Below, piece by piece: positions 1 to 13,250 of a stretch of 64,000 nt of DNA. Origin of the DNA: Lottia gigantea (lineage: Eukaryota > Mollusca > Gastropoda > Lottiidae). The stretch lies in the NCBI RefSeq assembly GCF_000327385.1, contig NW_008707225.1, forward strand, positions 1,999,003 to 2,063,002, in the 5' to 3' direction. Each line of letters opens with the position of its first letter. The first letter of the stretch is position 1. Under the pieces are notes generated by a model. It was not told where the DNA came from and searched no databases. It worked only from the letters and a program-made list of their open reading frames with translations. Position numbers and translations under genes: made by a program.

Positions 1-299
1 CTATAATTCATACTATTTTCATAATACTTTTCCATGGCTAATAGATTCTTGATGTGGGGGGGGCTTGTTTTCTTCTTGTAAAGCATTTTAATTGAATTCG
101 GAAACATTTAAGTCTTGTCTGATAGCATGTAGGGCCTATTGCTGTGACAAAACAGCAGTCATCTACATCAGATATTAAAGCCTTCTGTGCCCAAATTTTT
201 AAAGACGCCATTCATATCATTTAATCTTCTTAAATTACCAATACGCGACTCATTTTTTAGCTTGAATTAGTGATGGTATTGTCAGAATCAACCACGCTT

Positions 300-575
300 T
301 TATAATCCTATATAATGAAAATGTATACTTATATTGACCCTGTCTATCCGTCAAAAATATATATCTTTAGTAAAATATTAGTTTTGTTGGCTCGATTGAA
401 GCTCAAATTATATGGATAAAATTTAGTATACGTTACAGTTTTGATCGGAATTTGAAAAAAAACTTGGTATGCTTCTGTATGTTGATAAGACTGCGAATAA
501 TGAGAATTTGTACTCGATTTTTAATCGCGAGATTTGATGAACCTTTTTCGAGTTATTGCCCTTGACTAATGTTTA
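300..575 (+). repeat. Dispersed repeat family 4, diverged copy
   Basis: It shows the same order of landmarks as the QPCT-intron copy: 'gaccctgtctatccgtcaa', a Thr/Leu-rich AT stretch, then 'cgagttattgcccttgacta'. A further fragment, 'cgagttattacccttgaatt', lies at about 1355-1375. Confidence 0.4.
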
Positions 576-599
576 AAGAAAGCCACAGAGAACGCGTCC

Positions 600-1320
600 A
601 CTAATGTGTTTTTTCTGCAAGTTACTTTTGAGAGATCTGTCAGTGGCCTCTCCATTTGAGAGTACATTTTATTGAGAGTTACTCTCAGATCGTACGATCT
701 ACGAACGCGAGAAGCTTTCGAGTTCCTTTCCACATGAGAGACAAATTACATTCGCGAGCTGTTCGCGGGTATGGGATGCTAGTTGCAACTCATATCGCCA
801 GTTTGTTTGCAACACAAAAATTTTGTAGGTCTGAGTTTGGAGCCATGATTAAGTGAAGAGAGACTTTGGGAACTTTTCGTTCCTTGATGAATATGATCAA
901 TATATCTACCTAAAGTTCAGCTAAAATCCGTTAAGGTTTGTGTCTTCTGTTACAGAAGGAAATGCGCTATATACACATTTAATATAGTCGACGTCTGCAA
1001 AAGTGTCCTAACGGGAAAAAACCTGCTAGTTTTTGCAGACATAGAACACTGTTCTATTCCTTGAGAGCACTCTCGAACAGAAATTTGCTTTTTGAGCAGA
1101 CCCCTGTCCAATAGACAGAAAACCGCCCTCGGCAGTTCTATCGACAGTTGGATTTTGATACGTGACATTATATAGCAGGCCCCCTTCCACTTAAGGAATA
1201 GTCGCTCTCGACAGGTCTATTGAGAGTTGGTTGCGACTGTCTATCAGTTGCTTTACTAAAAGTACCAGCACCTTGGAGTTATTCTCGGAGAGCGACTTTA
1301 ACTTAAATATTTACATCTCG
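600..1320. other. CpG-rich block with clustered GAGAG/CTCTC half-sites
   Basis: About a dozen GAGAG or CTCTC words occur in 700 bases, several arranged as palindromes: 648-662, GAGAGTTACTCTC at 674-686 and GAGAGCACTCTC at 1063-1074. A perfect 14-base palindrome, AGATCGTACGATCT, abuts the second one at 687-700. Related words 'cggcagttctatcgacagtt' and 'ctcgacaggtctattgagag' recur about 73 bases apart. CpG is visibly more frequent than in the rest of the window. No gene is recognised. Confidence 0.5.
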
Positions 1321-1880
1321 CTTCAGCTTGATTAACACGGATTTTTGTAAGCGATTTTCGAGTTATTACCCTTGAATTGGCTAACAATCATCACCCCCAT
1401 TAGTCATACTACCTCTTACTTAATAAGCCTATGTAAAAACCCGTATTCGTGATACGGTGGGCCAAAATATGCCAAAATTGAACGTGAAAGGTGATTTTGA
1501 TGTTGGTTTCTTTCTGTGTTTTCTTTTTTATTATTTTTGGACAAAACCTTTTATTCTACTTTTTCTAATGATTTCCACCCAGAATAATAACAATGTTTTC
1601 AATATTTTGTCTTGTTGATGTGACTACCGTCCGCCCATTGATTTTGTTGGGCAGGTGGATGTTAAAAATCTAATGCGACAGAAAAACATTAATCAGTGAA
1701 TTCCATAATAAATAATGACTTGGCTCTCATAATTAATACCTTAATCAGAACATTGGCAGAATTCATTTAGTGTAGGATTTCGCAACATATAAAGTCTGTG
1801 TTTCTTTGATTACATTTTACGAATAAACCAAGTTAATTAAATTTGGGATTTTCCATGCATAGAGGTCGAATATAACGACC

Positions 1881-2276
1881 TTAAAGGGATTGTAAAGAGG
1901 TTTTCTAAACCATTTCTGTCTGTTGGGGGCACTCCAATTTTCACTCAGAAGTCTGTTGTATTTCACTAAAACTAAACGTTTAAAAAAAATGCAAGTCATT
2001 GTCATAAAACGCCTAGTTTTAGTGATTAGGGAGGTTGAAAGAGTACTATCCAACAGAAGGCACTGGCACAAGGTTAAAGCAATGTTCATGAATGTTAAGG
2101 TTAATATGTTAAAATGGAAATTCGTACTCGTAGCCCAAAAACCTATGATACTTTAATTCTTGCACTGAAGTTATCATTTGATGTGAAATACAAGAACCAC
2201 AGACTTACGACTAAAAATTGAACTGGTGCAAATCGATGCTATCAGTGTCAGAAAAAAATCTCATTACAATCCCTTT
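1881..2276. mobile_element. Foldback MITE, family 1, copy 1
   Basis: The left end is TTAAAGGGATTGTAAAGAGG and the right end is the inverted counterpart (TTACAATCCCTTT). The interior is itself palindromic: 'cactaaaactaaacgttt' is followed by 'aaacgcctagttttagtg'. The same ends and interior occur at 20973, 28377 and 63607. It is non-autonomous with no real ORF. Open frames of 77-90 aa over it are by-products of the palindrome. Confidence 0.7.
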
Positions 2277-5097
2277 GGCGGTCTTTTAAGATTCTTATAT
2301 TGTCTGATTGTCTGATACCATTTTCAAGTGGAATATTATGTCTCATTGATTGTTTTGTTTTTCACTGTCTTCTAATCTAATCTTTTTCTACTTAATTTTT
2401 TAAACCATTTTAGACAACTTGTTTGATGTCTCCACAATAGGATTGGTTTCAGATCTAAAGATTGCAGAAAAGCGATGGAGGCGTTTTGTAATGTTTCGTT
2501 TAAGCTTAGCTTCTTATGAATAATTTCAGATTTCCATGTGTCCGCTTTTAGCAAAATTTGATCAAAGACCATCAAAGAATTCATAGATAAGAGGCTAAAA
2601 TAATTGAAACTGATCAAAATGTAGTGGCATACTATCCTTTGATATATCTTATAGTCTGGCCAATTTCTTGTCTTAAGAACATCTGCTACGTAATCTTCAA
2701 TTATTTCTAGATGTCTTTGGCTGACCAATTTCGAGATTAGACCTAACAGTGATTATTTCTGAAGAAATCTAGGTCTGATTATTAGAGAGATAGACTCAGA
2801 AATAAGACCACAATTAAAGACTTAGTCAGAATTGAAATCTGTAATTAAGCAAACTTTAATTCATGATCATAGCCTAGCTAGACAACGTACAGATTTACTT
2901 AGTTTTAATAATCTTTATATAAAGGTCAGAATATCCTACTGATTCTAATGGCTATTGAATCGTCCACCATTATATTTCAGAGAACAAATTGGGCCAGCAT
3001 GATACTAATAGAAGATGATTAGAAGAGCTAACAATCAGTCTGTATATTCTCTACACTTAATTTGTTATTTCTAAATGCCCTTTACAAAAATAATATGTCA
3101 AACTGACCGATTCCTTATTATTGTCGTATATCTTCATTGTTCTTGGAGCACAGAATTGGCACGCATAACCTTCAAAGATAAAATTTATCAAAGCAGTGAA
3201 GTTAAGCACAGCACGTTATTTGCAATATGGAATATTATACGATCTGACCTGCAATTGGAAGTAGTTTTTATCCGATATCAGCGGATTGAAGAGATTTCAC
3301 CTTGGTTCATGGTTTTTTGCTGGTATGAAAAACAACTGCTGTCATGGATGTATTTTAATTTTCACCGCAAGTGCTCTATAACTACAGTATCACAAGGTTG
3401 TCATTACTAAATTGATGCAGATTTTAAGAGTAGGTTATATCGATTACTATGTTATAAGAACTAGATATAGGAATAAATAGGAAACAAGGTAATGTTATAA
3501 ATTGAACATTTCTGTTGGACGCCATTAGACAATGAGATTTTCTCGTCATCAGACCTTGTTCTATAATAATACTATACTCCCACATCCATTATGGATCAAG
3601 AGCTAAAGCCTTATTGGCTCTATGATAGCAGAGTGGCCTTAGCATTCAGAGGGGCCCCATTCACTGCCTATTCTGTTAAGATATCCCAACAAACAAATTT
3701 GCTTTTGTGACTTTTGAGACAGAAAATGACAATATTTTACATGGATAACAACTTAGGCACGATGTTCGTTCATTTTATAGATATCCTCTCTGTATTCATC
3801 TGTACTTGAATCCAGCATACTTGTGAATAATATAGATAATACTATAAAGAAGGTGCTATCTATTGATGGTCAGGATTAATTTCCTGGAAGCTGTCTATAC
3901 GTTAAGGCGTTTATTACATTGGTCCACTACTATACTATTGTAATATCTTCATTCACTATCACGATTGTCTACTGATATTAATAACTAAATACTATCTATT
4001 GTTGTCATCTTGCTTACCAAATAGCTCCCTAGATCAATCAAATATCCATTATCATCTAAAGTAACACTTGTTGTCGGTATTATTGACACCTTGATTTTCT
4101 TATTTTGATATGTCGATGCCAGTATGAAATGAGATCGCTCCCTGAAGAAATGCAAATATTCTCAAGTTACTCGTAAACAACCTAGCCTTCAAAGGAAATG
4201 AACGTGAATTTCATCAGGAAGTCAGTTCCAACCATTTAAAAACTGATCGCAAAACATGCGTAAGTCGTATGAATAAAATAAGTAAATGAAAAGGAACAAA
4301 TTTAAACTGCGGAAGAGATGTTAGTTTCAAGATCGTTATTAGTATCTGTATTTAATCCAATTTTATATTCCTGTGAATCATTGGATCAAAGTTTACGATA
4401 TTGTACCTTTACTTTGATCACATTATATTTTTATCGGAGTTTCATTCAGTGTTTCAACTGAATCCTACGTTTCGTAATACGAGGTTTGAAAAGTTCGAGT
4501 ACTCTTAGTTTGTAGATTAGATTCAAAATAAATCTGTCGGGACACCAATCCTGGTACTTTTCTGACACACCTCGTATGTGCTAGATACAGATCTGCTCTG
4601 TGCCAACCTATCAGTCAATGGTCAGATCCATCAAAATTTTGATACATATTCTCCTACCAAGTGTCATTTTTGTGCTGGAACAGTTTCTGTCACATCTATC
4701 ATTATTAGACCTATAAATATATATTCTAAACACGCTAGCTGTCACACTGTACATCGTCTTAATGGTCTTAACTTCCTTTCTAGACTCTTTAATGATTGAC
4801 ACCACCACTTAAACAATCGTAGTCGTGGAATCTCGGTACTTAAAAGCTTCCTGAGATTGTTCGTTGATGTCTTTTCAATTTCAATGTATGTTATATGATG
4901 AGTAGGTGGATTGCTTGAAGGCATATTTTATTTCAAGACTGATGTGTGTAACATATTTTTCAGAAATTTTTGTTTAATATTTCTCAACTTAACTAAATTA
5001 ACAATCACGAACTGACAATCTGAAATTTGATCAAATAAATTGCGAAAACAATATTAATAAAAATAGAAAAAATAATGTGAAGAATATAAAAAAATGT

Positions 5098-5345
5098 GTT
5101 AAAGGGGCATATCATTTGTTAGTAATAGTGTTAGTAAACATCGTCGAAATTTGAGCTTTCAAATCCATGTGTGTCTAGAATTATCTACATTTGAAAGTCA
5201 TCTTTTTTTGGAAAGTGCAATAAATAGAAAATACATCTATAGAAATAGGAAAAGAAAGTCCCAGTTTGAGATATATTTGAAGGAATAACAGTATGTGAAT
5301 TTTGTACATTTCTAAAAACTATTTACATCCAAATAATTGAAAACA
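5098..5345 (+). repeat. Dispersed repeat family 2, copy a
   Basis: It shares the ordered words 'aaaggg', 'cgtcgaaatttgagctttca', 'aatccatgtgt', 'agaattat' and 'tttctaaaaactatttacat' with copies at 21264, 26060 and 40010. It is about 250 bases long with no ORF. The class (SINE, MITE or transposon tail) is unresolved. Confidence 0.55.
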
Positions 5346-5478
5346 ATCTGGTTTCATGTAAATTCAAGACTTCAATCACGTATAACTATTCTGAATTCAT
5401 TAATTTTGGTTAGTTAAGAAGATTTAAAAAATTTATAGTTCCCAACTTTCGGTATGGCGGTTTGGATTTAATACCAGC

Positions 5479-5500
5479 CTCTCTCTCTCTCTCTCTCTCC
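5479..5500. repeat. (CT)n microsatellite
   Basis: An uninterrupted CT dinucleotide run of about 11 units in otherwise AT-rich DNA. Confidence 0.95.
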
Positions 5501-6539
5501 ATCTAAGGTTATAGTGAGGTAGGCTATGATTTGATGGGAATAGCTTGATAGCATGTACATTGTTTTTTAATCTAAAGGGTCAGTCTGATTATTTTGAAAA
5601 AGTAAGCTCAAAAAATGAAAACTATAGACTAAAATAAAAGCCTGTGTCCAAATCCTTAACTGAATAAAAATTCTGTCATTAATTTCAAACGCCAAAACTA
5701 TTTAAAAGGTTTACTAAACTTCGTTCGTTTTTGGTAGGTGCTAGAAAAAAATAAACGTCAAATAGTAGAGAGTAGAGTCTTATAACAGGTATTCTAAAGG
5801 TATGAGTTTTATGAGGTCCAACACCAAAACTAACTTATGCTGCTAACTAATTAATTAGTACTTCCCTTTTAAAACAAATTCTGTTTGATCTTAAAAATAT
5901 AATTTCAGGTATAATTTACGAATATTTCAAAACAGAAAATTTACTGCCCTTTCACAAAATCGTAGCTTTTAAATTAGTGTTATGGATATGCCAACCCAAG
6001 AAAAGGCAGAGAGACAAATAATGTTCTAGACAGTTAAAACAGTTGGATCAACTTTGTTTCTTTGTATAATTAAAGATAAAAGAATTAGTTATTATCTGTC
6101 TAATAGAATGAAATAACGATAATCATCCCACGCTATGAAGAACAAATAATAACCCACCAGAAGACGCCTGATAAGACACTTTCTATCTTGGCCAATTTAG
6201 CACGAAATGTATATTTGATCAATTTGAGACTTTGTTGGAAACTTCTTGGAGATACAATCTGTTTTATTTCTTCTTTAAATAATGTGTCAAAACGTCAAAA
6301 ACTCAAGACAATGAATGAATAAATGAGAATAGCGAATATTTTAAAAGTAAATGAAGTAAACTCTTCCCAACTAAGGTAATCAAATGTATCTCGGTATCTT
6401 AATTATTCCAAATTGTCACCCGTTCAGAAGGAATAATGATATGTAGATATTGGCGTTATCTGTTGATACTAATGATAGAGATACACTTATTAATTTTCAC
6501 GGATTCTGAAAACAGAAAACTACCATTGTGCCACAGAAA

Positions 6540-6830
6540 TCTGACTGTAAATAGGATGATGATAACGCATTTGACCCAACCTTCGCAAATGTTCGTAGGT
6601 AACTAGCAGCATTCTAGTCCGGAAGTTGGTACGAGTGGGTAATAACGACACCGTTTGAGGCTCGATAGTGATAATCTTAAGTCTAAATCTTGTTCAGTCA
6701 GTCTGTAAATAGAAATCTTTCAGCGTTGGTCTCGTCGAACCGGATGTTAAAAGGGTATATAAATGGAAGCAATCTCAGTGAGATCCTCCGAGAAAGAGTT
6801 CTTCAAAATCAATTCCTTCCACAATGAATC
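6540..6830 (+). promoter_or_regulatory. Possible core promoter with TATA box
   Basis: TATATAAA stands at 6756-6763 after a stretch with several CpGs ('tctcgtcgaaccggatgtt'), with an initiator-like CTCAGTG at 6774-6780. No convincing coding exon follows: the first ATG opens only five codons. It could be a promoter for an unannotated short or non-coding transcript, or chance in AT-rich DNA. Confidence 0.2.
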
Positions 6831-8230
6831 ATTCATTTTGAAACGTGTTTCATTTGAAAAATGTATTCAGCGATTAACATTAATGGATATAAAATCATAC
6901 TCCACATATCGAGATAATTAAATATGGCCCTTTTGCCGAATGTTGTCTATGTCCGGGGTGAATGAAGTCGATTGCCAATGTAGACCCCCTTGCCTCCCAT
7001 TTCCTCCTAGGAACTATGATTCCTCCCCATTTCCCCGCTTGGCAATGATTCCTCCCCATGGTCTTCCAATTCATCCCAATCCCCCTCTGCCCCCCTTTGG
7101 CTCCGCCACTGGACGTTTATCAAATCTAACCATTGCTTACGAAAGATAGCTGAACGTAGGTTCTATATGAACCTTTCTTTTGTTCTTGTTCTGTTTCAAT
7201 CTACAGATATTATGGAATCTACCCCATAATTTAAGAATTTCTCTTTTATTTCTTTAAATGATTACTGAATTAGACTTTCTCGTTCTTTCTTATTGCCATT
7301 TAGAACATCCGGTCGTTTGATACTGGTAGCTGATTATAGGCCTTTATCTTCATTACGAAACAAAAAATTGGTAACTTTTCGTCATTTAAAAGATCAATTA
7401 CAGACATTGATTTCGTAAAAGTCCTTCAATTTTATCTTCCCACTCATTGACACAATTCATGCAATTTAAAACATGTCTTTCAATTTAATAATAAAAAAAA
7501 ACCTGTCTCAATACAAAAAATCGTTGACTTGATCGCCTGCTTTGTCTTCAAGAGTTAATTCTCGCGGGTATTAATTATCGCATAGTTAATTCGCATATTT
7601 GTTTCATTTTAACGTAATGGTGACAATTCTGTGAAAAGCCAAGCACACAAAACGATCCAATCTAAGTAAAAGAAATATAATAACACAGATAATATGGACG
7701 ATTATGACGATATGGTTCATAGTTTTTTTGTTTTGTTTTTTTTACCAACGCTTTTCTTTTTTTAAAAAAAAACAAAAAAAACAGTGGTCTGTGGTAACTA
7801 TAAAAAAAATACCAATTACCTCAAAATTTTTAGCTTCCGGTTTGATCAGTCGGATAAATACGATCTTGAAACAGCTTTTATCTGATATTAATTTGTAATT
7901 TATAGTAATTTCCAATACTTTTAAAATATCATCTTGTTTAATCAATAGGTCTTTGAGGGTTGTAATATCACTATAAGAGTATTTAATAATCAACGATATC
8001 ATCTCTTGTTATTACATGTTTATTTATTTCATGATTGAACGATGCTCTTTATGACCTTTCTTCGGCTCGTAAGTAATCGATTTTTATTCGGGCGTTGTTT
8101 GTTTCGCTAAATTTAAAGGGTATCATCTTACTATATATAATCCTCTCTGTTTCTAGTGCTGGTCTCCAGCTTTACGTATTAATATTTCAGTTTGATTCGA
8201 GCGGAGGACCTTGGCTCAATTAGATGAGTA

Positions 8231-8258
8231 GGGACCCCGGGACTTGGGTTGGGGTCCC
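8231..8258. other. GC-rich hairpin
   Basis: GGGACCCC (8231-8238) and GGGGTCCC (8251-8258) are perfect inverted 8-mers separated by 12 bases, followed by CCCGGGA, which repeats part of the loop. It stands out in AT-rich flanks. A remnant of a repeat element is likely. Confidence 0.5.
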
Positions 8259-11037
8259 CCGGGAAAACATATGAATCTACTGCATTCTGTGTGAATATGA
8301 AAGTCAATTTAATGTCAGCTAATGAAAGATTTAAACATTTTCAGCCTGTTAATGTTTTTTAACTTATTTATATATTGTTGAGAGTGGAGGTCTCATTTGG
8401 AGTGGAGGCTCGTAGACTTTCCGAGACGGAGGTGACAGTCTGAAATATCTAAGAAGATATAATTGAGGTTCCAACTTGTATAATAGTTATTGCTGATTAT
8501 GTTGGTATCATGTATTGTATTAGATAAAAGATGTATTTGCAAAAATATAAGTACAATCGGCAATAAAATGCGAGAATGTTAGTATACTAACGATCTGGTG
8601 AAATTTAGACTGTTGTTCGGACTCTTTATATAATGAAGAAAGTTTCACACAACAGCATGATAATTTACGCTGATTGCACATGGTTTTATGAACGGAAATA
8701 ACGTAAATATGTAGGCGTATTGATTGGAGTCCTTTTGTCGTCTATATTATATTTCCATTAGTACAAAGTTATTTTTTAACATGATTGATATTTATGTTTT
8801 TTTAATGAAATATGCTCTATGATCGTGTGAAGTGAACGTCTTATTTTGTATTCTGTGTTTTTGGCAGTAAAGCTGAGTTGAAGAAGAGGAATTGTGAATC
8901 CAGTCTTTAAATGTTATTGTGTGGGAAGTAAACAAGGAAACAGCTTGTTCAAAAACAACCATTGACACCTAAACAAATCCTTTAGATCTGCCACCAGCCA
9001 AGAAATAAACCTTGAGATAAAGGCCTAAAGTGTCTGTTTCTCTTAATGTTGATCTTCAGAATTGATTCTGTAGGCTATATATTTCTATTTTGATAACAAC
9101 AGATCAATGTTATAATTTGGGAGATGTAAAATGATACCTCGGGGCCAAACACTAATAAGTATCTTTCCGAGTTTGACGAAGACCAATAATGACGTGACTA
9201 GTGGGAGTTTGAGATACATCGTTATTGTTTTATATCAGATAATGTTTGAATAAGGACGCCTAGCATATTAACACAGCTCGATATTCCATTTATTAACTAT
9301 GTTTATCGTTCTAATTCGTTTATGACTTTAAATTGACATTTAGTTCTTTAATTAAATCTATTCCTAGCTACACCTCACCACTTTAATTAAAAATGTCTGG
9401 TTACGTTAGCAAGACATGGTGTGATTAGGCTTCTTTTTTCATACATCAACATCAACATCATACAATGAAATTCCTGGCCTACATTGCTATTTTCTTTTAT
9501 TTCACAACGTATAGATCCCTTATGACCTTTCGTTTTTTCCGGAACGTGTGTGTCTCTAATGATTGTGACGGAAATCCATGACGGATTTACGTTCAAAGAC
9601 ATAATTCATCTGATTTTCAGCTTTTACAATCTGATAGTGGCGTAACAGAGTTGGCACAATTGATATCTCAAATCTTGTATTGTGTTTGCTGAATATCGAA
9701 GTTTTTGAAGAGACAAAATTCGAACAAAATCCTCCATTTGGAACAAAAAGAAGTTACCATATTATCGTCCATATGATAATCAATGATAAATATTTATCAA
9801 AGATATCATCCAGAAAACAATTTATCAAAACTTTGCCATTTACAAATATATATATATTCAGACCTGTTTTACTATTCTGAAAGGTATCAAAACATACGTC
9901 ACTACAATGTCAATTCTTTTGAACTGAGTTTTAACTTAAAAGGGGAATTTGTAATGAAAAGTGATACAATTGATATATCAAACTTACATGAGGACATGTA
10001 CATCCCGTTGTTAAACGTTAACATGATTTCTCGACAGACTTATTTTACATGTATGTATACATGTATCTTTCTGTATGATTTGAGTTGCTTGATGTCCTTG
10101 ATAAGCTCATTTGGAGTACTTACATGCTTTGATCACACGATGACATATGGAAATATATAGAAAGTGATCACGAATAAAGCAGTCATTGCTTCTCCGGATA
10201 TTGTATTGTCTGAAAATATTCCTATTTTTATGTAAATTATTATACTCTAATGGTGTCATTTCACTTTCTTGCATCCAAACTTGTTATCTTTCAAGTTATA
10301 TTCAGTGATTAAAATACTTGTTCAATGTAGAAACAATTTGCCGCCTGCGTCAACAACTATCCAGATCAATAGCGGAAAGCATGCTGTGAAATTCATTTAA
10401 CTTTATCGGTTTTCACTCGCAGGTTTTTTCCTATATGGTAAGTGGCCTTGAGGTGACTCCATTATTTTTAATGTAATCTAGCTAATATTTACGAGTTATA
10501 CATTTGGACTTCAGGAGCTTTAGGAGACAGCTAAATTGAAAAAAGTTATTTAACATGATTGTACATGGGTGATTTATATCCAAAATACCAGAAATACAAA
10601 ACAATAATGATTTCATTAAAGTCAGGAAGTGAAGAAATATGAGCTTGATACAAAATTGTGGAATGAATGTTACAGGCAAATCTATGGCCCAGACTGATAA
10701 TTGCAATTTATATGATTAGCACCAGAGGTTGTGTCATCTTAATAGAGAAATATATACATATTTTACTAGTTAACAAATTATACTCTCGAAGATCCTACCG
10801 GACATCTAGAATCAGAAAAAAAGAAATTAGAAGAGAACGAGAGAGATCAATAATCTGACCTGAAAAAAGATAGGGGATACTTTTAAGATCACGCGTTTGC
10901 ATTAAAACAAGGAGCTTCACAGATGATAAACATAGGGATGTTGATGGTAAATAATATGTAAAAAATAAACCAAATACTAACAATCCGAATCACAAGAAGA
11001 AACCCGAAATACATGTGTTTTCACATTTAATTTGTAA

Positions 11038-13250
11038 GCTACTGGAAGCCATTAGAAGATATTGATGGTGTTGATGATAAATATGTTTACTACTGGAGGA
11101 TGTTGATGATAAATATGTTTACTACTGGAGGATGTTGATGATAAATAATATGTTTACTACTGGAGGATGTTGATGATAAATATGATGTAACTATTGGAAG
11201 ATGTTGATGGTAAATATGATGTAAACTACTGGAGGATGTTGATGATAAATATGTTTACTACTGGAAGATGTTGATGATAAATAATATGTTTACTACTGGA
11301 GGATGTTGATGATAAATATGTTTACTACTGGAAGATGTTGATGATAAATAATATGTTTACTACTGGAGGATGTTGATGATAAATAATATTTTTACTACTG
11401 GAGGATGTTGATGATAAATATGTTGTTAACTACTGGAAGATGGTAAATATGATGTTAAATACTGGAAGATGTTTAAGATAAATATGGTGCTAACAACTGT
11501 TTAAGTTGATGAAAATATGATGTTTATTACTCGAAGATGATGATGATAAATATGATGTTTACTACTGGAAGATGTTGATGATAAATATGATGTAAACTAA
11601 TGGAAGATGTTGATGATGAATATGATTTGAACTACTGGAAGATGTTGATGATGAATATGATGTAAACTACTGGAAGATGTTGATGGTAAATATGATGTTA
11701 AATACTGGAAGATGTTTAAGATAAATATGGTGTTAACAACTGTTTAAGTTGATGAAAATATGATGTTTATTACTCGAAGATGATGATGATAAATATGATG
11801 TTTACTACTGGAAGATGTTGATGATAAATATGATGTAAACTACTGGAAGATGTTGATGGTAAATATGATGTTAAATACTGGAAGATGTTTAAGATAAATA
11901 TGGTGTTAACAACTGTTTAAGTTGATGAAAATATGATGTTTATTACTCGAAGATGATGATGATAAATATGATGTTTACTACTGGAAGATGTTGATGATAA
12001 ATATGATGTAAACTAATGGAAGATGTTGATGATGAATATGATTTGAACTACTGGAAGATGTTGATGATAAATATGTTGTTAACTACTGGAAGATGGTAAA
12101 TATGATGTTAAATACTGGAAGATGTTTAAGATAAATATGGTGTTAACAACTGTTTAAGTTGATGAAAATATGATGTTTATTACTCGAAGATGATGATGAT
12201 AAATATGATGTTTACTACTGGAAGATGTTGATGATAAATATGATGTAAACTAATGGAAGATGTTGATGATGAATATGATTTGAACTACTGGAAGATGTTG
12301 ATGATAAATATGATGTAAACTACTGGAAGATGTTGATGGTAAATATGATGTTAAATACTGGAAGATGTTTAAGATAAATATGGTGTTAACAACTGTTTAA
12401 GTTGATGAAAATATGATGTTTATTACTCGAAGATGATGATGATAAATATGATGTTTACTACTGGAAGATGTTGATGATAAATATGATGTAAACTACTGGA
12501 AGATGTTGATGGTAAATATGATGTTAAATACTGGAAGATGTTTAAGATAAATATGGTGTTAACAACTGTTTAAGTTGATGAAAATATGATGTTTATTACT
12601 CGAAGATGATGATGATAAATATGATGTTTACTACTGGAAGATGTTGATGATAAATATGATGTTAACTATTGGAAGATGTTGACGATAAATATGATGTAAA
12701 CTACTGGAAGATGTTGATGTTAAATATGTTTACTACTGGAAGATGTTGATGATAAATATGTTGTTAACTACTCGAAGATTTTTTATGGTAAATATGATGT
12801 AAACTAATGGAAGATGTTGGTGGTAAATATGATGTAAATTACTGGAAGATGTTTATGATAAACATGATGTTTACTACTGGAGGATGTTGATGATAAATAT
12901 GTTGTAACTATTGGAAGATGTTGATGTTAAATATGTTTACTACTGGAAGATGTTTATGATAAACATGATGTTTACTACTGGAGGATGTTGATGATAAATA
13001 TGATGTAACTATTGGAAGATGTTGATGTTAAATATGTTTACTACTGGAAGATGTTGATGATAAATATGTTGTTAACTACTCGAAGATTTTTTATCGTAAA
13101 TATGATGTAAACTAATGGAAGATGTTGGTGGTAAATATGATGTAAATTACTGGAAGATGTTTATGATAGACATGATGTTTACTATTGGAGGATGTTGATG
13201 ATAAATATGATGTAAACTACTGGAAGGTTGGTGGTAAATTTGATGTAAGC
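11038..13250. repeat. 2.2-kb minisatellite (about 32-35-bp unit) with higher-order repeats
   Basis: The unit is close to 'gatgttgatgataaatatga' followed by 'tgtttactactggaa', 32-38 bases, roughly 60 copies. A variant unit with TACTCGAAGA starts at 11528, 11771, 11944, 12181, 12424 and 12597, giving spacings of 243, 173, 237, 243 and 173. The pattern therefore repeats exactly every 653 bases. A second 308-base duplication covers the 3' part (variant 'actcgaagattttttat' at about 12770 and 13078). The unit length is not a multiple of three and the array does not encode a protein. Confidence 0.95.

Larger units (their letters stand above)
1..11037. other. Gene-poor left flank
   Basis: Apart from the repeats and blocks listed separately, no exon could be recognised on either strand. 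Open frames here are short (mostly under 120 aa), have no family resemblance and lack splice partners. A C-rich patch at 6985-7110 ending 'ggctccgccactgg' resembles a transposon terminus but has no partner end. Confidence 0.6.

Noticed and set aside
2372-2728. 118-aa open frame on the - strand
   Set aside because: It has an amphipathic look but no recognisable family, no splice partners and no repeats of known coding elements. A chance frame is the simpler explanation.
6940-7149. Proline-rich 69-aa open frame on the + strand
   Set aside because: It comes from a C-rich patch ending in a transposon-like 'ctccgccactgg' terminus; no splice context or homology is visible.
8201-8270. Possible tRNA gene near the GC-rich hairpin
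   Set aside because: An A-box-like TTGGCTCAATTAGA is present, but no B box or cloverleaf can be drawn; the hairpin is a simple 8-bp stem.
11038-13250. Repeat array considered as CRISPR or a coding tandem repeat
   Set aside because: Units are head-to-tail with no unique spacers, the host is eukaryotic, and the roughly 35-base unit does not keep a reading frame.
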